A stretch of DNA of 63,619 nucleotides, from NCBI GenBank assembly GCA_000442015.1, contig KE561209.1, positions 655,503 through 719,121 of the forward strand. Direction: 5' to 3'. The position numbers and the translations under genes were made by a program. Of the stretch, positions 53,973 to 63,399 are shown piece after piece. The first letter of the stretch is position 1. The number at the start of each line of letters is the position of its first letter. The notes under the pieces are model-generated. The model saw only the letters and a program-made list of their open reading frames with translations, searched no databases and was not told the DNA's origin. This stretch comes from Rozella allomycis CSF55 (Eukaryota > Rozellomycota).

Positions 53973-55595
53973 TTAAACATAATTGAATGTTAATGCTTCT
54001 ATTTTTTGAGCAAACTGAATGGCTGACAAGCTAATGTTGTCGCAATACTTGGCCTCTAGAATTTTAAAGGTATCAAAATTAACTTGCTTTAAAAATTTAA
54101 CAAGGCCTATGCCCCGTAAAGTCTTATTCCGGTTTATTTTCAGACACCTTAATCTAGGTAATTTAGCGAGAAGTTCCAACAATGAATCTGTAAGCCATTC
54201 GCATTCAGAAAACTCAAGAGTTTCTAATGATTGCTGCTTCTCAAGAATAAAATTAGAAAATTCTTCTATTGAAACTTTTAAATCTGTGCAGAAGATTAAA
54301 GAAAGATTTTTTAGTGGAAGCAATGAAAGAGTTGAAAATGCATCATTAAACGAAATGCTCAAAGATTCAAGAAACAAAGAGTGTATATTTAGTGTAGAAA
54401 TGTGCAATAAATCGTTCATTTGAAGATTTGAGATAGAATTGCTTGAATCTACATGTAGTTCAACTAAACTCGGGCAGCACAAAGGCAAACTAGACAAGCA
54501 ATCAGAATTGTTTGAAAGCTCTAACATTGTTAAATGTGAAAATATATTGACTCTAAAAATTTCGACATTAATGCCTTTGATACAAAGCTTCTCCAAGTTA
54601 CAATTTTTGATAAGGTTCAATACAATTGAGGGGCTGATGCGCATATTGGAAATATCAAAATCTTTTAAAGACTTGAATGAAAAATTGATGTCAGATTTAG
54701 AATTGGCAAAACTCCCATTTCGACATGAGAATTTCTCAAGGTGTTCAAGTTTGCACAGATTCCTTAGAGCCGGTGCATTAATCTGACCTTTTGGCAACGA
54801 AAGTTTTTTGAGCTTCCTTAAATAAATACAAAGAATATTTGAATTTTCGAAATCAAGGTTGGCATCTAGCAATTCCAATGATGTTAGATTCTTTAGTGGG
54901 CCAACGTTTAAACATTTTTGCAATTCTCTAGATGAAAGATGAACGTTGATTTTTAATTCCGAGATAAAATGTCTAGCCTTCTCCATCACCTTAGGCCAAT
55001 CATGCTTCTTTGACTTAACGATAACCTGCTGGTAAATGAAACCCTCGCGACTGCAAAAGTCATTCCAAGACTTATTCATCATCGCTAACCACTGAAAGCT
55101 ATGTTGAGGTAAATATTTTAATATTTCATCAATGACTTCTTTAGGAAAATACTGTAATATATCATAGGTATTTTTCTTGATTTGGTTAGTCACTAATTTC
55201 TCATTGAGTACATCTAAAAGTTTTAACAAATGATATTTATCATTTTCATTTAAAAGTTCGGCTTTTAGGCCTAATGTAGCATATTTAACCGCCTCATTAT
55301 ATTTCTTGGATTTAATATTCAATCTAGTCAGTCTTATGTATCCCTACTAGTAAAATACATTTATCCTAGTTACTCTAGCTATACTTGAATTATACTTTAT
55401 TGTGTTCAAAGCATCTGCTTTCGCTGCCTCGTAATCCTTTAAACGCTCGAAAACCTCGGCTCTACAATCATACAAAATATGATTCTTTTTCAGCTGAATA
55501 GCTTTTGTAAATTCTTGTAACGCATTTTCGTAATCTTGAAGCTGGAAAAATTTCTTGCCTGACTCGTAATACTCCTTCCAATGTTCTCCATTCAT
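53973..55595 (-). CDS. DIA2: TPR-F-box-LRR protein, Dia2/Pof3-like
   Basis: From ATG 55595 (MNGEHWKEYYESGKKFFQLQ) the first exon holds TPR motifs ('YENALQEFTKAIQLKKNHI', 'RLKDYEAAKADALNTI'). After a 30-nt intron the second exon continues the TPR and has an F-box ('LQYFPKEVIDEILKYLPQHS' then 'LAMMNKSWNDFC'). The last 330 residues are leucine-rich repeats ('NLTSLELLDANLDF', 'LPRLRCLKINRNKTL'). TPR plus F-box plus LRR is the unusual order of yeast Dia2 and fission yeast Pof3, SCF ubiquitin-ligase receptors that unload the CMG helicase and protect telomeres and replication forks. Confidence 0.8.
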
Positions 55596-56219
55596 CGTGG
55601 CTTTGCTCCTTACTTTTTGCACCAAANTTCATTCAAGTATTATATCAATAATTTTATTATTTATTTATTTAAACTAAATTTTATTTAGTAGATGAATTTT
55701 ATTTAAATATATCTAGATTCTTCGAAACTTCATTTAGTTGTTTCTCGNCGAATTCAATTGTTGTTCTGCTTCCTCAAGTTTGGCGTGTGCTTCTGGGAAG
55801 GCTTCCGGAGGGCATGCTAAGGCTTGCTTGGCGAAGAGGGACACAGCAAGTCGTAATTCATCTGCTNACTTCGTTTAATTGTTTCTCGAGAAAATCAAAT
55901 TGGCGAACTTCTTCTTTTAGATTCTTTAATTTTTCATCGAACAATCTTGCGGCTTTTAAAGTCTCCTCCTGCGTTTGGAATTTCGGAATGTCAAATGATG
56001 AAGGAGCACATTCTTGAATTTGGCCTATCTTTTCAATTAAATCGGTAGAATTTTTTCCATTATAATTCTCTTCGCGCATTCTTTCATAAGCTTCAATCTC
56101 ACGATTTTGATCATCGTATCCTTTTTTCGCCTTCATCATTTCCGCAGTACTGAAGGTTTTTCCATTGTTAGCTTCACATAATTTNGCCATTTTCAATAAA
56201 CATACAAGCCCTTTTAAGG

Positions 56220-57050
56220 CTTGAAATTTTGCTTCAATCTTTATATGGAGATATGTATCCCGTATTCTTCTTCATACGAACAAATGTCGNTTTCTAAACC
56301 CAAACGGTGCACCTTTAAAGATATACCGTTTGCCATGCCACGTGAATGTTGTCTTCATGTGATCTTCTTTTTTAAGCCTGAATTGATGAAATCCAGACTT
56401 CTAATCAATTTTATTGAACACCAATGGACGTTTTAAAGACTCGAGTATTTCCTTTATTAATGGGAGAGGATACGTTATTATCTTTGTGATAAAGTTGATG
56501 TGACGTGGGTCCAAGCAAACTCGCCAATCTTTACGTTTTCAACCAATGTCCTTTTTGGCTTCTACTAGTAATGAGCTGTTCCACTCTGAGTGACCNTTTT
56601 ACGTTTTCCACCAATGTCCTTTTTGGCTTCTACTAGTAATGAGCTGTTCCATTCTGAGTGACCTTGTATTTCCTCAATGAGTCCGTTCGCTTTTCATTTT
56701 TGAACTTGTTGGATTACTGTAGGTCTCAAAGAATGTGCGATTCTGTTTTGCGCCTTAAACGCGAGTGGATTAGTTCCCGTAGGGATTTGAATTTCGGCAT
56801 CTGGTAAGGTGCAAAATCCTTTTATGGTCTTATTTGCTCGAAGTAATGGTTGGAGATGGTCAATTAAATAACTCGAATATTGCGTAGTAAGAAACATGAA
56901 GTATTTTGAATCAAGTTTATTGTTGTCTAAGGTTTGGATAGTTTGTTCAAACGATGGAGCAGGACCAATTAAGTCCGTGGATTGTACTTCTTTGGAACTT
57001 GACGGATTATTTGCCGCTGCGTCTGTATGGGTCGGAAACTTAATCTCCAA
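56220..57050 (-). pseudogene. reverse-transcriptase fragment, Ty3/gypsy type, broken
   Basis: The minus strand shows an early pol segment leading into the RT fingers: 'GLIEEIQGHSEWNSSLLV', 'DWRVCLDPRHINFIT', 'YPLPLIKEILESL' and 'FNKIDXKSGFHQFRL' (X is a stop). The 'WRVCLDxRxxN' and 'SGFHQ' motifs are clear Ty3/gypsy RT. At least two in-frame stops interrupt it (one just after the 'KKDIG' stretch near 56547, one at the aspartate-bearing 'KID' motif near 56399). It runs into an N at 56290, so the catalytic YxDD box is not present. This is a non-functional copy. Confidence 0.75.
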
Positions 57051-57271
57051 ACCGGATACTTCAAGCGTAACTTTGGCATCAGGTCAAGTCCGAAAACAAC
57101 ATTTATCCCTTGATTACGATCATAAACCATGTCTAAGATTTCAAACCGATGTACAACTTCTTGTTGACCATGTCTCACTTTTAGCGGTTCTGTCTTGCCT
57201 ATTCTTGGAACAGTAGTGGAACCTTCGGCAAGGCTAAGTGTACCGGCCACGGGTGTTACTTTTGCTCGCAA

Positions 57272-57984
57272 TTAAGTTACAAACGTCGGAGAGACAAAGG
57301 AATGGGTAGACATTGAGTCAACCCCTGCTCTTACCTTCACATCATTTATATGAGCGCACGTAAAAAGAAATTTTGTGCCATTTTTCCCATTTATCATTTT
57401 GAAGTTTGGGGCTTCCTCCACTGAAACTATTTCTTCCTCTTCTTGAAGGATTTCATCTAACTTAGTCAGCTCAATACGCCTCATTTGAGGATTTTCCTTT
57501 TTTGTTCTTTTGGGACAAACTTGATTATGTCCATTCACGTACTCTTGGCCACNGACATTGAGTCAACCACTACTCTAACCTTCACATCATTTATATGAGC
57601 GCACGTATAAACACATGTGGTGCCATTTTTCCCATTAATCATTTTGAAGTTTGGGGCTTCCTCCTCTGAAACTATTTCTTCGTCGTCTTGAAGGATTTCA
57701 TCTATCTTCGTCAGCTCAATACGCCTCATTTGAAAATTTTCATTTCGTTTTCTTTTGGGACAAACTTGAGTATGTCCATTCACATATTCTTGACCAAAGT
57801 TGCGACTGCACATCTTCTTGGGGAATACTCTCCGCGCCTCCAACCTCTCCCCGTCTTCCTTATTTTTATCTCTATTTTGTCTCTTTAGCATTTTGCATTC
57901 TGATGTATTGTGCTTAACATTTCTATTTTTATGAAACTCGCAAAAGAATGTTTCCTGAGTCTTCTTNTTCTTGAAGGATTTCAT
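57272..57984 (-). pseudogene. retroelement protease/nucleocapsid fragments, duplicated
   Basis: Two partial copies of the same segment lie on either side of the N at 57553. Each has a lysine-rich zinc-knuckle-like part ('GHNQVCPKRTKK' or 'GHTQVCPKRKR'), an acidic linker (ILQEEEEIVSVEEAP) and a retropepsin-like core 'INDVKVRAGVDSMSTHSFV', where DS(M)S(T) stands for the DSGA active site. The second copy has 'VRVVVDSM' before the N. The near-duplicates differ at several residues, so they come from different element copies. Confidence 0.65.
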
Positions 57985-58189
57985 CTAACTTAGTCAGCTT
58001 AATACGCCTCATTTGAGGATTTTGCTTTTGTGTTCTTTTGGGACAAACTTGATTATGTCCATTCACGTACTCTTGGCCACNTCCGATTTGACGTCTGTAG
58101 GCATGCCTGGAAAATCACGGAACGCTTGAACAAGAAAAAAGATAGAGTCAAACTCGGAAAGAGGCCTATTGTTCAGAACCCGCTTGNAG

Positions 58190-59174
58190 AAAATCACGGA
58201 AAGCTTGAACAAGAGAAACGATAGAGTCGAACTCGGAAGAGGGCATATTGTTCAGAACCCGCTTGACTGAATCCGGAAGTTTGCTAAAACGCAATTCCTT
58301 TAAGTAGTCATATCGTGGGTCAGGAATGGTATAGGGTATTCCGTTTTCCTTTAACAAATCTTGAAAGTGGCACGGTTTCCTCTGGTAAATATTGGATTTG
58401 GAATATTTGAGTCATCTGCGTAGTTTTCCAATCAAAGCTTATAAACTCTTTAAGCAGCGCATTCGTTAGCTCAGTGAGGGATGACTCTGGATGTAAGTCA
58501 TTAAAGCGAGCCACCCATTGCGCAATGCGGTCGACGTCATGAGACAAGAGCGTGAGACGTTTCTTGGCGTGGTTTATACGCAAAGAGTGAGCATCGACAA
58601 TACGTTCAAATTTGCGTACGTACTCTTCCATAGAGTTCAAAGACTTTTCCGTCACTTTCATTTTAGGGTAGAGCTTAAACACTTGAGACACGATATGAGC
58701 GTCTGTTTCATCATTATTTGGCTTCGTAACGACCTCTGTTGTCATAGCATCGGTTGTTGTTGGAGCAGCGTCTTGGGTTGGCTCAGTCAGGATAGTGATA
58801 GTTGAAAGAACCGAATTCAANCGTTTCTTGGCGTGGTTTATACGCAAAGAGTGAGCATCGACAATACGTTCAAATTTGCGTACGTACTCTTCCATAGAGT
58901 TCAAAGACTTTTCCGTCACTTTCATTTTAGGGTAGAGNGGAACAGAATTCAATTGTTGTTTGGCTTCCTCAAGTTTGGCTTGTGCTTCTGGGAAGGCATC
59001 CGGAGGGCATTCTAAGGCTTGCTTAGCGACGAGGGACACATCAAGTCGTAATTCATCAGCTCGGTCTTTAAGATCTTTGAGGATTTGCATTGGGTCCAGA
59101 GTGGACAGGTTACTAGCGACTTTGTCAAACTCAGATGTTGGTTCCCGTTGTTTACGGATGATACCCTGGCCCAA
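58190..59174 (-). pseudogene. retroelement gag-like fragment
   Basis: The minus strand begins MGQGIIRKQREPTSEFDKV and continues through a charged helix (ELRLDVSLVAKQALECPPDA) to the gag core: 'YPKMKVTEKSLNSMEEYVRKF' and 'VARFNDLHPESSLTELTNALLKEF', with the helical spacing of a retrotransposon gag domain. Ns at 58187, 58822 and 58938 with near-identical flanks show that the segment is stitched from more than one copy. Not functional as assembled. Confidence 0.65.
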
Positions 59175-59330
59175 TTAAGCCCTTAATATAATAAGAGATC
59201 TGGAATTTCGTAATTCAAACATTTTCAATAAACATACAAGCGCTTTTAAGGCTTGAAGTTTTGCTTCAATCGTTTATATGGAGATATGCATCCCGTATTC
59301 TTCTTCATACGAAAAAAATGTCGTAATGAG

Positions 59331-59645
59331 GCTCACCATTACGGCTTTATAAATTTAAATGAATGAAATAGACAGAAACTTAGTTAAGAATAAACGTAAG
59401 TCGTATGAGAACGGATTATTTATTTAATATCTCCGAGCCTTTTAACTCGGTTTGTTCTATTAATAGTATTTTACAGTTTTTAAGAGATCCATCAATTGTT
59501 AACATTAACGACTATTCAACTCATGTTATTTATCATTAGTTGAACATTATTAGGCTGGTTTGGATTATGATCTCCAAAAAGACTTCCAGGACCCCCTAGG
59601 GTGACTTTCAACATAGTTCGAGAATTTCAAGAATGAACGTCAGAT
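59331..59645. other. spacer next to retroelement, nothing definite
   Basis: About 300 bp without a coding signal. It includes a small hairpin-like 'ccgagccttttaactcgg' near 59452. It may be the outer part of the retroelement or plain spacer. Confidence 0.3.
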
Positions 59646-60086
59646 TTATGTTAAGGACTTCGANATTCGTGCATCAGGGGTTCGTCCAATGGGCGAAAGA
59701 AAAAGGAACGCATCGATTCCATCATGTAAGAGATTTGGTACTTTGCTAACGATTTCAGATCTTATAGCCTCATTTGATTCGCTTGTTGCTTCAAATCCTG
59801 GTGTGTCCACAACATTTAACTTTCGTCCTTCATACGAACAAGGGTAGATTTTGCACTCTTTGGTAACGGCCTGGAAAGAGCAACCAGTTTTCGCTACTTC
59901 TCTTTGGTCGTTTAGTTTTAAATCACATAGTCCATGAAGAATGTTTACGATCGTAGACTTTCCTGAACCGTAGTACCCGAGCATAAGAACATTCAAAGGA
60001 CGATTGCAAGCTTCATTGTTAACAGGTGCTGCACGAATACACGCAAGTAGGCTACAACAGATTCCAACTGCTAGAAAAAAATTCAT
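59646..60086 (-). CDS. secreted AIG1/GIMAP-like P-loop GTPase, truncated
   Basis: I choose ATG 60086 (MNFFLAVGICCSLLACIRAA): the first 20 residues are a clear signal peptide. A P-loop GTPase follows. G1 is 'LNVLMLGYYGSGKSTIVNIL' (GxxGSGKST, residues 37-45), and G3 is 'KLNVVDTPGFEATSES' (residues 92-97). The 'VVDTPGF' wording and small size place it near AIG1/GIMAP or septin-like TRAFAC GTPases. It then runs 'GIDAFLFLSPIGR' into an N at 59664, so G4/G5 are missing in this copy. A GTPase behind a signal peptide is unusual because nucleotide-loaded GTPases normally work in the cytosol; export to a host cell would explain it. That idea is inference. Confidence 0.65.
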   Translation of the reverse strand: MNFFLAVGICCSLLACIRAAPVNNEACNRPLNVLMLGYYGSGKSTIVNILHGLCDLKLNDQREVAKTGCSFQAVTKECKIYPCSYEGRKLNVVDTPGFEATSESNEAIRSEIVSKVPNLLHDGIDAFLFLSPIGRTPDARXSKSLT

Positions 60087-60772
60087 CTTACTGCCAGGGT
60101 AACACAAATCAAGAAAATCTTAAGATCTTACCTGATTTCCGAAATTAAACTGAAAAATAACTATTTCTATTTTTAATGATAAATCGGGGGTCGTGGAGCT
60201 TATTAAAAATTAACAACTATTTTCTAACCATTATCAGTTATTTGTGATTAATTTGAGTTGCNCTTATACGTTGTCGTCTGAGCTTTAAGCGATTCGGATG
60301 TAGATAAAATAGTTAATTCAATGGGTAAAGTATCAAACCTTCGCTTTGTTAGTTGTTAATCTCGCCTTATCATCAGGAAAATAGTCTATAAAAAACACTT
60401 TTTCAATGTGAAACAGTGAAAGCGAGTGAAGCGCAAACCCTCGACTGGCGTGCGAACCCGGAGCTATTGAAACATATGGGGACAACCCTAGAAACAAACT
60501 TTTTTAGTTTAGCGCAAGTATGGGGTATCGGTTTTATCTATAACGAACACAATCCATTTTTAATGCGAGAGAAGCGAGTACAATAAACTTGAACCTTCAT
60601 GATGCCAAATATTATTGAGCGGCATATTTTTTGTGAATGCTTGCTTAGTCCAAACCTACTCTCTTCGGATATGGGTATAATGGAATGCGTAAATAGAAAA
60701 AATTAATAACGAGCACTGCGAGACTTGTATAGGTGCATATGGTCATATAATCTTACAACTGGTCAGAGATCT
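60087..60772. other. spacer with one N gap, nothing definite
   Basis: About 690 bp between the GTPase fragment and the next gene, with a single N at 60262. No tRNA, repeat or conserved reading frame is recognised. GC content is mixed, with a somewhat GC-richer patch at 60421-60480 that gives no recognisable product. Confidence 0.35.
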
Positions 60773-63399
60773 ATGTACTTGAAAGGAAAGCCACAAAAAA
60801 TTTTAAGACGGATGTTACTAGGGTCCTTTTTAGTTTTTTGTGTAAACTGTGCCTTATTTGGTCTTGCATTTGAGATATCCTCTATTTACGAGCTTAGAAA
60901 AAGTAATATCAATCTGATTTCTTCAAAGTTATTGACGATGAAATATCCTTAAAGTTGAACACTATTATCAAGCACCCTTCGGTATCGGACAATCAAAAAG
61001 ACATCAAAATGACCAAAAGCGCCAAGTTTTTGAGAAAGCTTTATTTAGATGAGGTTGAAATAGCAATAGTCCCGGCCGTTGTTTTAGGGGATGATGTTGT
61101 CTTCGAAGAGATTTTAAAAACGAATCGCTATTTAATATCAAAAAAGTATTACAGGAGCATGACACTTCTTTCAATTTCATGTCTATTTGGGCAACATGAG
61201 ATATCAAAGAAAATAGTCAAAAAAACAGACGTGAATTATCTTTTTGAAAAAGATGAAAGTGGAAATTCATCTTTTCATTATTGTAAAGACCAGATGACTT
61301 TTGAATTTCTTGAAGAAAAGGCGGATTTAGCATTACGTAAATTGAAATTAGCGAGGAGTTCATTAGTCAGAACAAAGCGTAATGATAGTATGTATTACAC
61401 AACTAGTGCAAGATCATACAGTTATTTCTAGTTGGACATGTTTAGATAATGGGATGATGAAACTGAAGAACATTGTTTCTAAACAAGAGGTAGAAGCGCC
61501 ATGTTTTGAGCGTTATAAGCATAAGCCTGTGGAATATATTAAATCTTTTTGGCCTGGCAGGGATAATGAAAAAGAATGCCCATTTGAAATTTTGAACAAC
61601 TCAGTTCACCGTGAAAGAATATTTCGGCTTGATAGCTCTGGGGTAGTAAAGTATTTGTCTCGAGTATACAAAATATGTCGCGAAGATAACTTCAAAAGAA
61701 ATTCAGTAGACGATACTTTTGATATATATGGTGATATGCAAGACGATGAAATAAAGTATGACGTTTTGTACGATAAATATGATGGAGACGAAGGAACCAT
61801 TCAAAAAATTCAAACATTATGGAGTAAAAGGGGATGTGTTTCACGAATTGAAACAATTTTTAAAAATGACACAAGACTTGCCAAAAGGTTTACAGAGACT
61901 GTGCAGCGCCTTAACAGTGTGGACTTGCAGATTTTCTTTTCAACAATTATTCCAGTTAATGAACTTGAGATGAAAATAAATATTTATGAAGGGCACAATA
62001 TACTAAAAAGTGACTATGGATATCTTTGCGGCGATGTTTATTTGTCACACCGGGATTNAATTCCAGTTGATGAACTTGAGATGAAAATAAATGTTTATGA
62101 AGGGCATAATATACTAAGAAGTGACTATGGATATCTTTGCGGCGATGTTTATTTGTCACACCGGGATTGTAGTGTTTCAGAATGGACTTTTGATAGATCA
62201 AAATGCTTGATAAATGGGAAAGTGGATATGTATAGAAAAATAATTGTTGTTCCCCTTAATGGAGGAAAGGCCTGTCCTGAATTATACGATTGAAGGGATT
62301 GTTTTGAGGTAACTGAAAATGATTTGAAAGATAATCAATCTGAAAATTTCAAAATGTTGGATGAAATTTGGAAATCAAATAAATGTAATATGTCTTTTGC
62401 TTTCATCACGTCAAAAATATATTTCAGTGTTAAAGAAGAAGAACAGGTGAGAAGTAAAGAATTTTGGATTGGGCCTTCATCTAAAATTGCGTCTAGAATT
62501 CATTTCCTTAGGATAAATTTAAGTCCTGCTTGCAGTTCAGTAGGTAATCATCAAGTTCGCTTTAATAGTTAAGCTTATCAGGCCAGCAAGACTGAGAAAA
62601 TTTCAACATTCCAAGACGATTGTTGTAAAACAGGAAATGAAGTTGTTACAACTAAACTTTTTATTCCTTTTGAAGATACACCAATAGTTACAACCTTTGA
62701 AAGGGCATGTGATCAAAGTTATTACACGTTGATGTCTTCAGAAAATCAAGACTCTTGCTCATCTCAGTTGTGGATTGCTACTGGATGCACAAAACCATTT
62801 CCTGGTAAAGAAGTTATTTTCAAAGCAGCCTATTATACCAAAGACACTTTGGATTTTTTTAAAACTGAATTTGTTAGGCTAGAATACTCAGAAAAATTCT
62901 TTCAACAATCCTCTATTTGTTTGGAGGCTACAGGTATCTATTATTTGTGACTTGAAAATAAGAGTCTGACCATGAATTTCGTGACTCATTAGACGTTTCC
63001 GATTTTTTCAATATCCCTTTCTCGTCACCAACATTGGTTAACACAATGTTTGGTGAATGGATTGAGACGTTTCCTAATGTGAATCTTAACATCAAACCAC
63101 TGGACTTTTCTTTTTCTTCAAAAGTGAATAGCATATCTAATCGTGCAAACGTACTTCCCCATAACGGTGTACCAAATCATGAAAACTTAATTCGTGATAA
63201 CGAAGGTACAGAATTTATTACAGGGAATGACGATTTTGTATTGAGTAACAATGGGTTCGATTATATCTACGAGGCTGATGACGAGTTGTTATATGATGAA
63301 GAAGAAGATAATTTTGCTATGGAAAAGAATACTGAAATCCTATTTATGCCAAACAATCATGTTGCTAACGAATTCGATGTTCCAGAAGGGTTTGGGTAG
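60773..63399 (+). CDS. lineage-specific secreted protein: ankyrin-like N-terminus and cysteine-containing ectodomain
   Basis: Start is ATG 60773, or more likely 60812 (MLLGSFLVFCVNCALFGLAF), which gives a signal peptide. Local-style introns restore one long frame: 26 nt near 60904, 28 nt near 61379, 27 nt near 62562 and 29 nt near 62933. Residues after the signal show ankyrin-like helices ('SMTLLSISCLFGQHEISKKIV', 'DESGNSSFHYC'). The next 500 residues are a Cys-containing region ('YGYLCGDVYLSHRD', 'DDCCKTGNEVV', 'LWIATGCTKPFPGK'). The end is an acidic, disordered tail (DDELLYDEEEDNF). A TGA at 62291-62293 breaks the otherwise good frame, and an N at 62058 is flanked by a duplicated segment. 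It could be a functional gene with a sequencing error or a recent pseudogene. No family known. Confidence 0.6.
61953..62168. repeat. near-identical duplication across an N joint
   Basis: The segment 61953-62057 is repeated, with a few changes, at 62062-62168 directly after the single N at 62058. It carries the same coding segment (ELEMKINIYEGHNIL). The duplication length and the N show an unresolved assembly overlap rather than a real protein repeat. Confidence 0.8.

Larger units (their letters stand above)
55640..59330 (-). mobile_element. mosaic of Ty3/gypsy-like retrotransposon fragments
   Basis: Read on the minus strand, gag-like (58190-59174), zinc-knuckle/aspartic-protease-like (57272-57984) and reverse-transcriptase-like (56220-57050) pieces come in the normal gag-pol order, which fits a Ty3/gypsy element. 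At least a dozen single Ns divide the region, and pieces on both sides of them repeat each other (55748-55866 vs 58942-59060; 56189-56290 vs 59220-59325; 57303-57552 vs 57555-57800; 58558-58685 vs 58822-58937). This is what happens when several element copies collapse in assembly. The true element cannot be rebuilt from this text. Direct repeats at 56189 and 59220 could be terminal-repeat pieces. Confidence 0.75.

Noticed and set aside
54019-54786. Two plus-strand frames (134 and 115 residues) opposite the Dia2-like LRR region
   Set aside because: Shadows of the leucine-rich repeats; the minus frame has TPR, F-box and LRR features.
55748-59325. Repeated segments considered as a CRISPR-like or satellite array
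   Set aside because: The copies are long, irregular and separated by Ns; they are retroelement fragments. CRISPR arrays are prokaryotic.
60421-60480. GC-richer patch resembling part of a tRNA
   Set aside because: No cloverleaf can be formed: no matching acceptor stem or anticodon arm.
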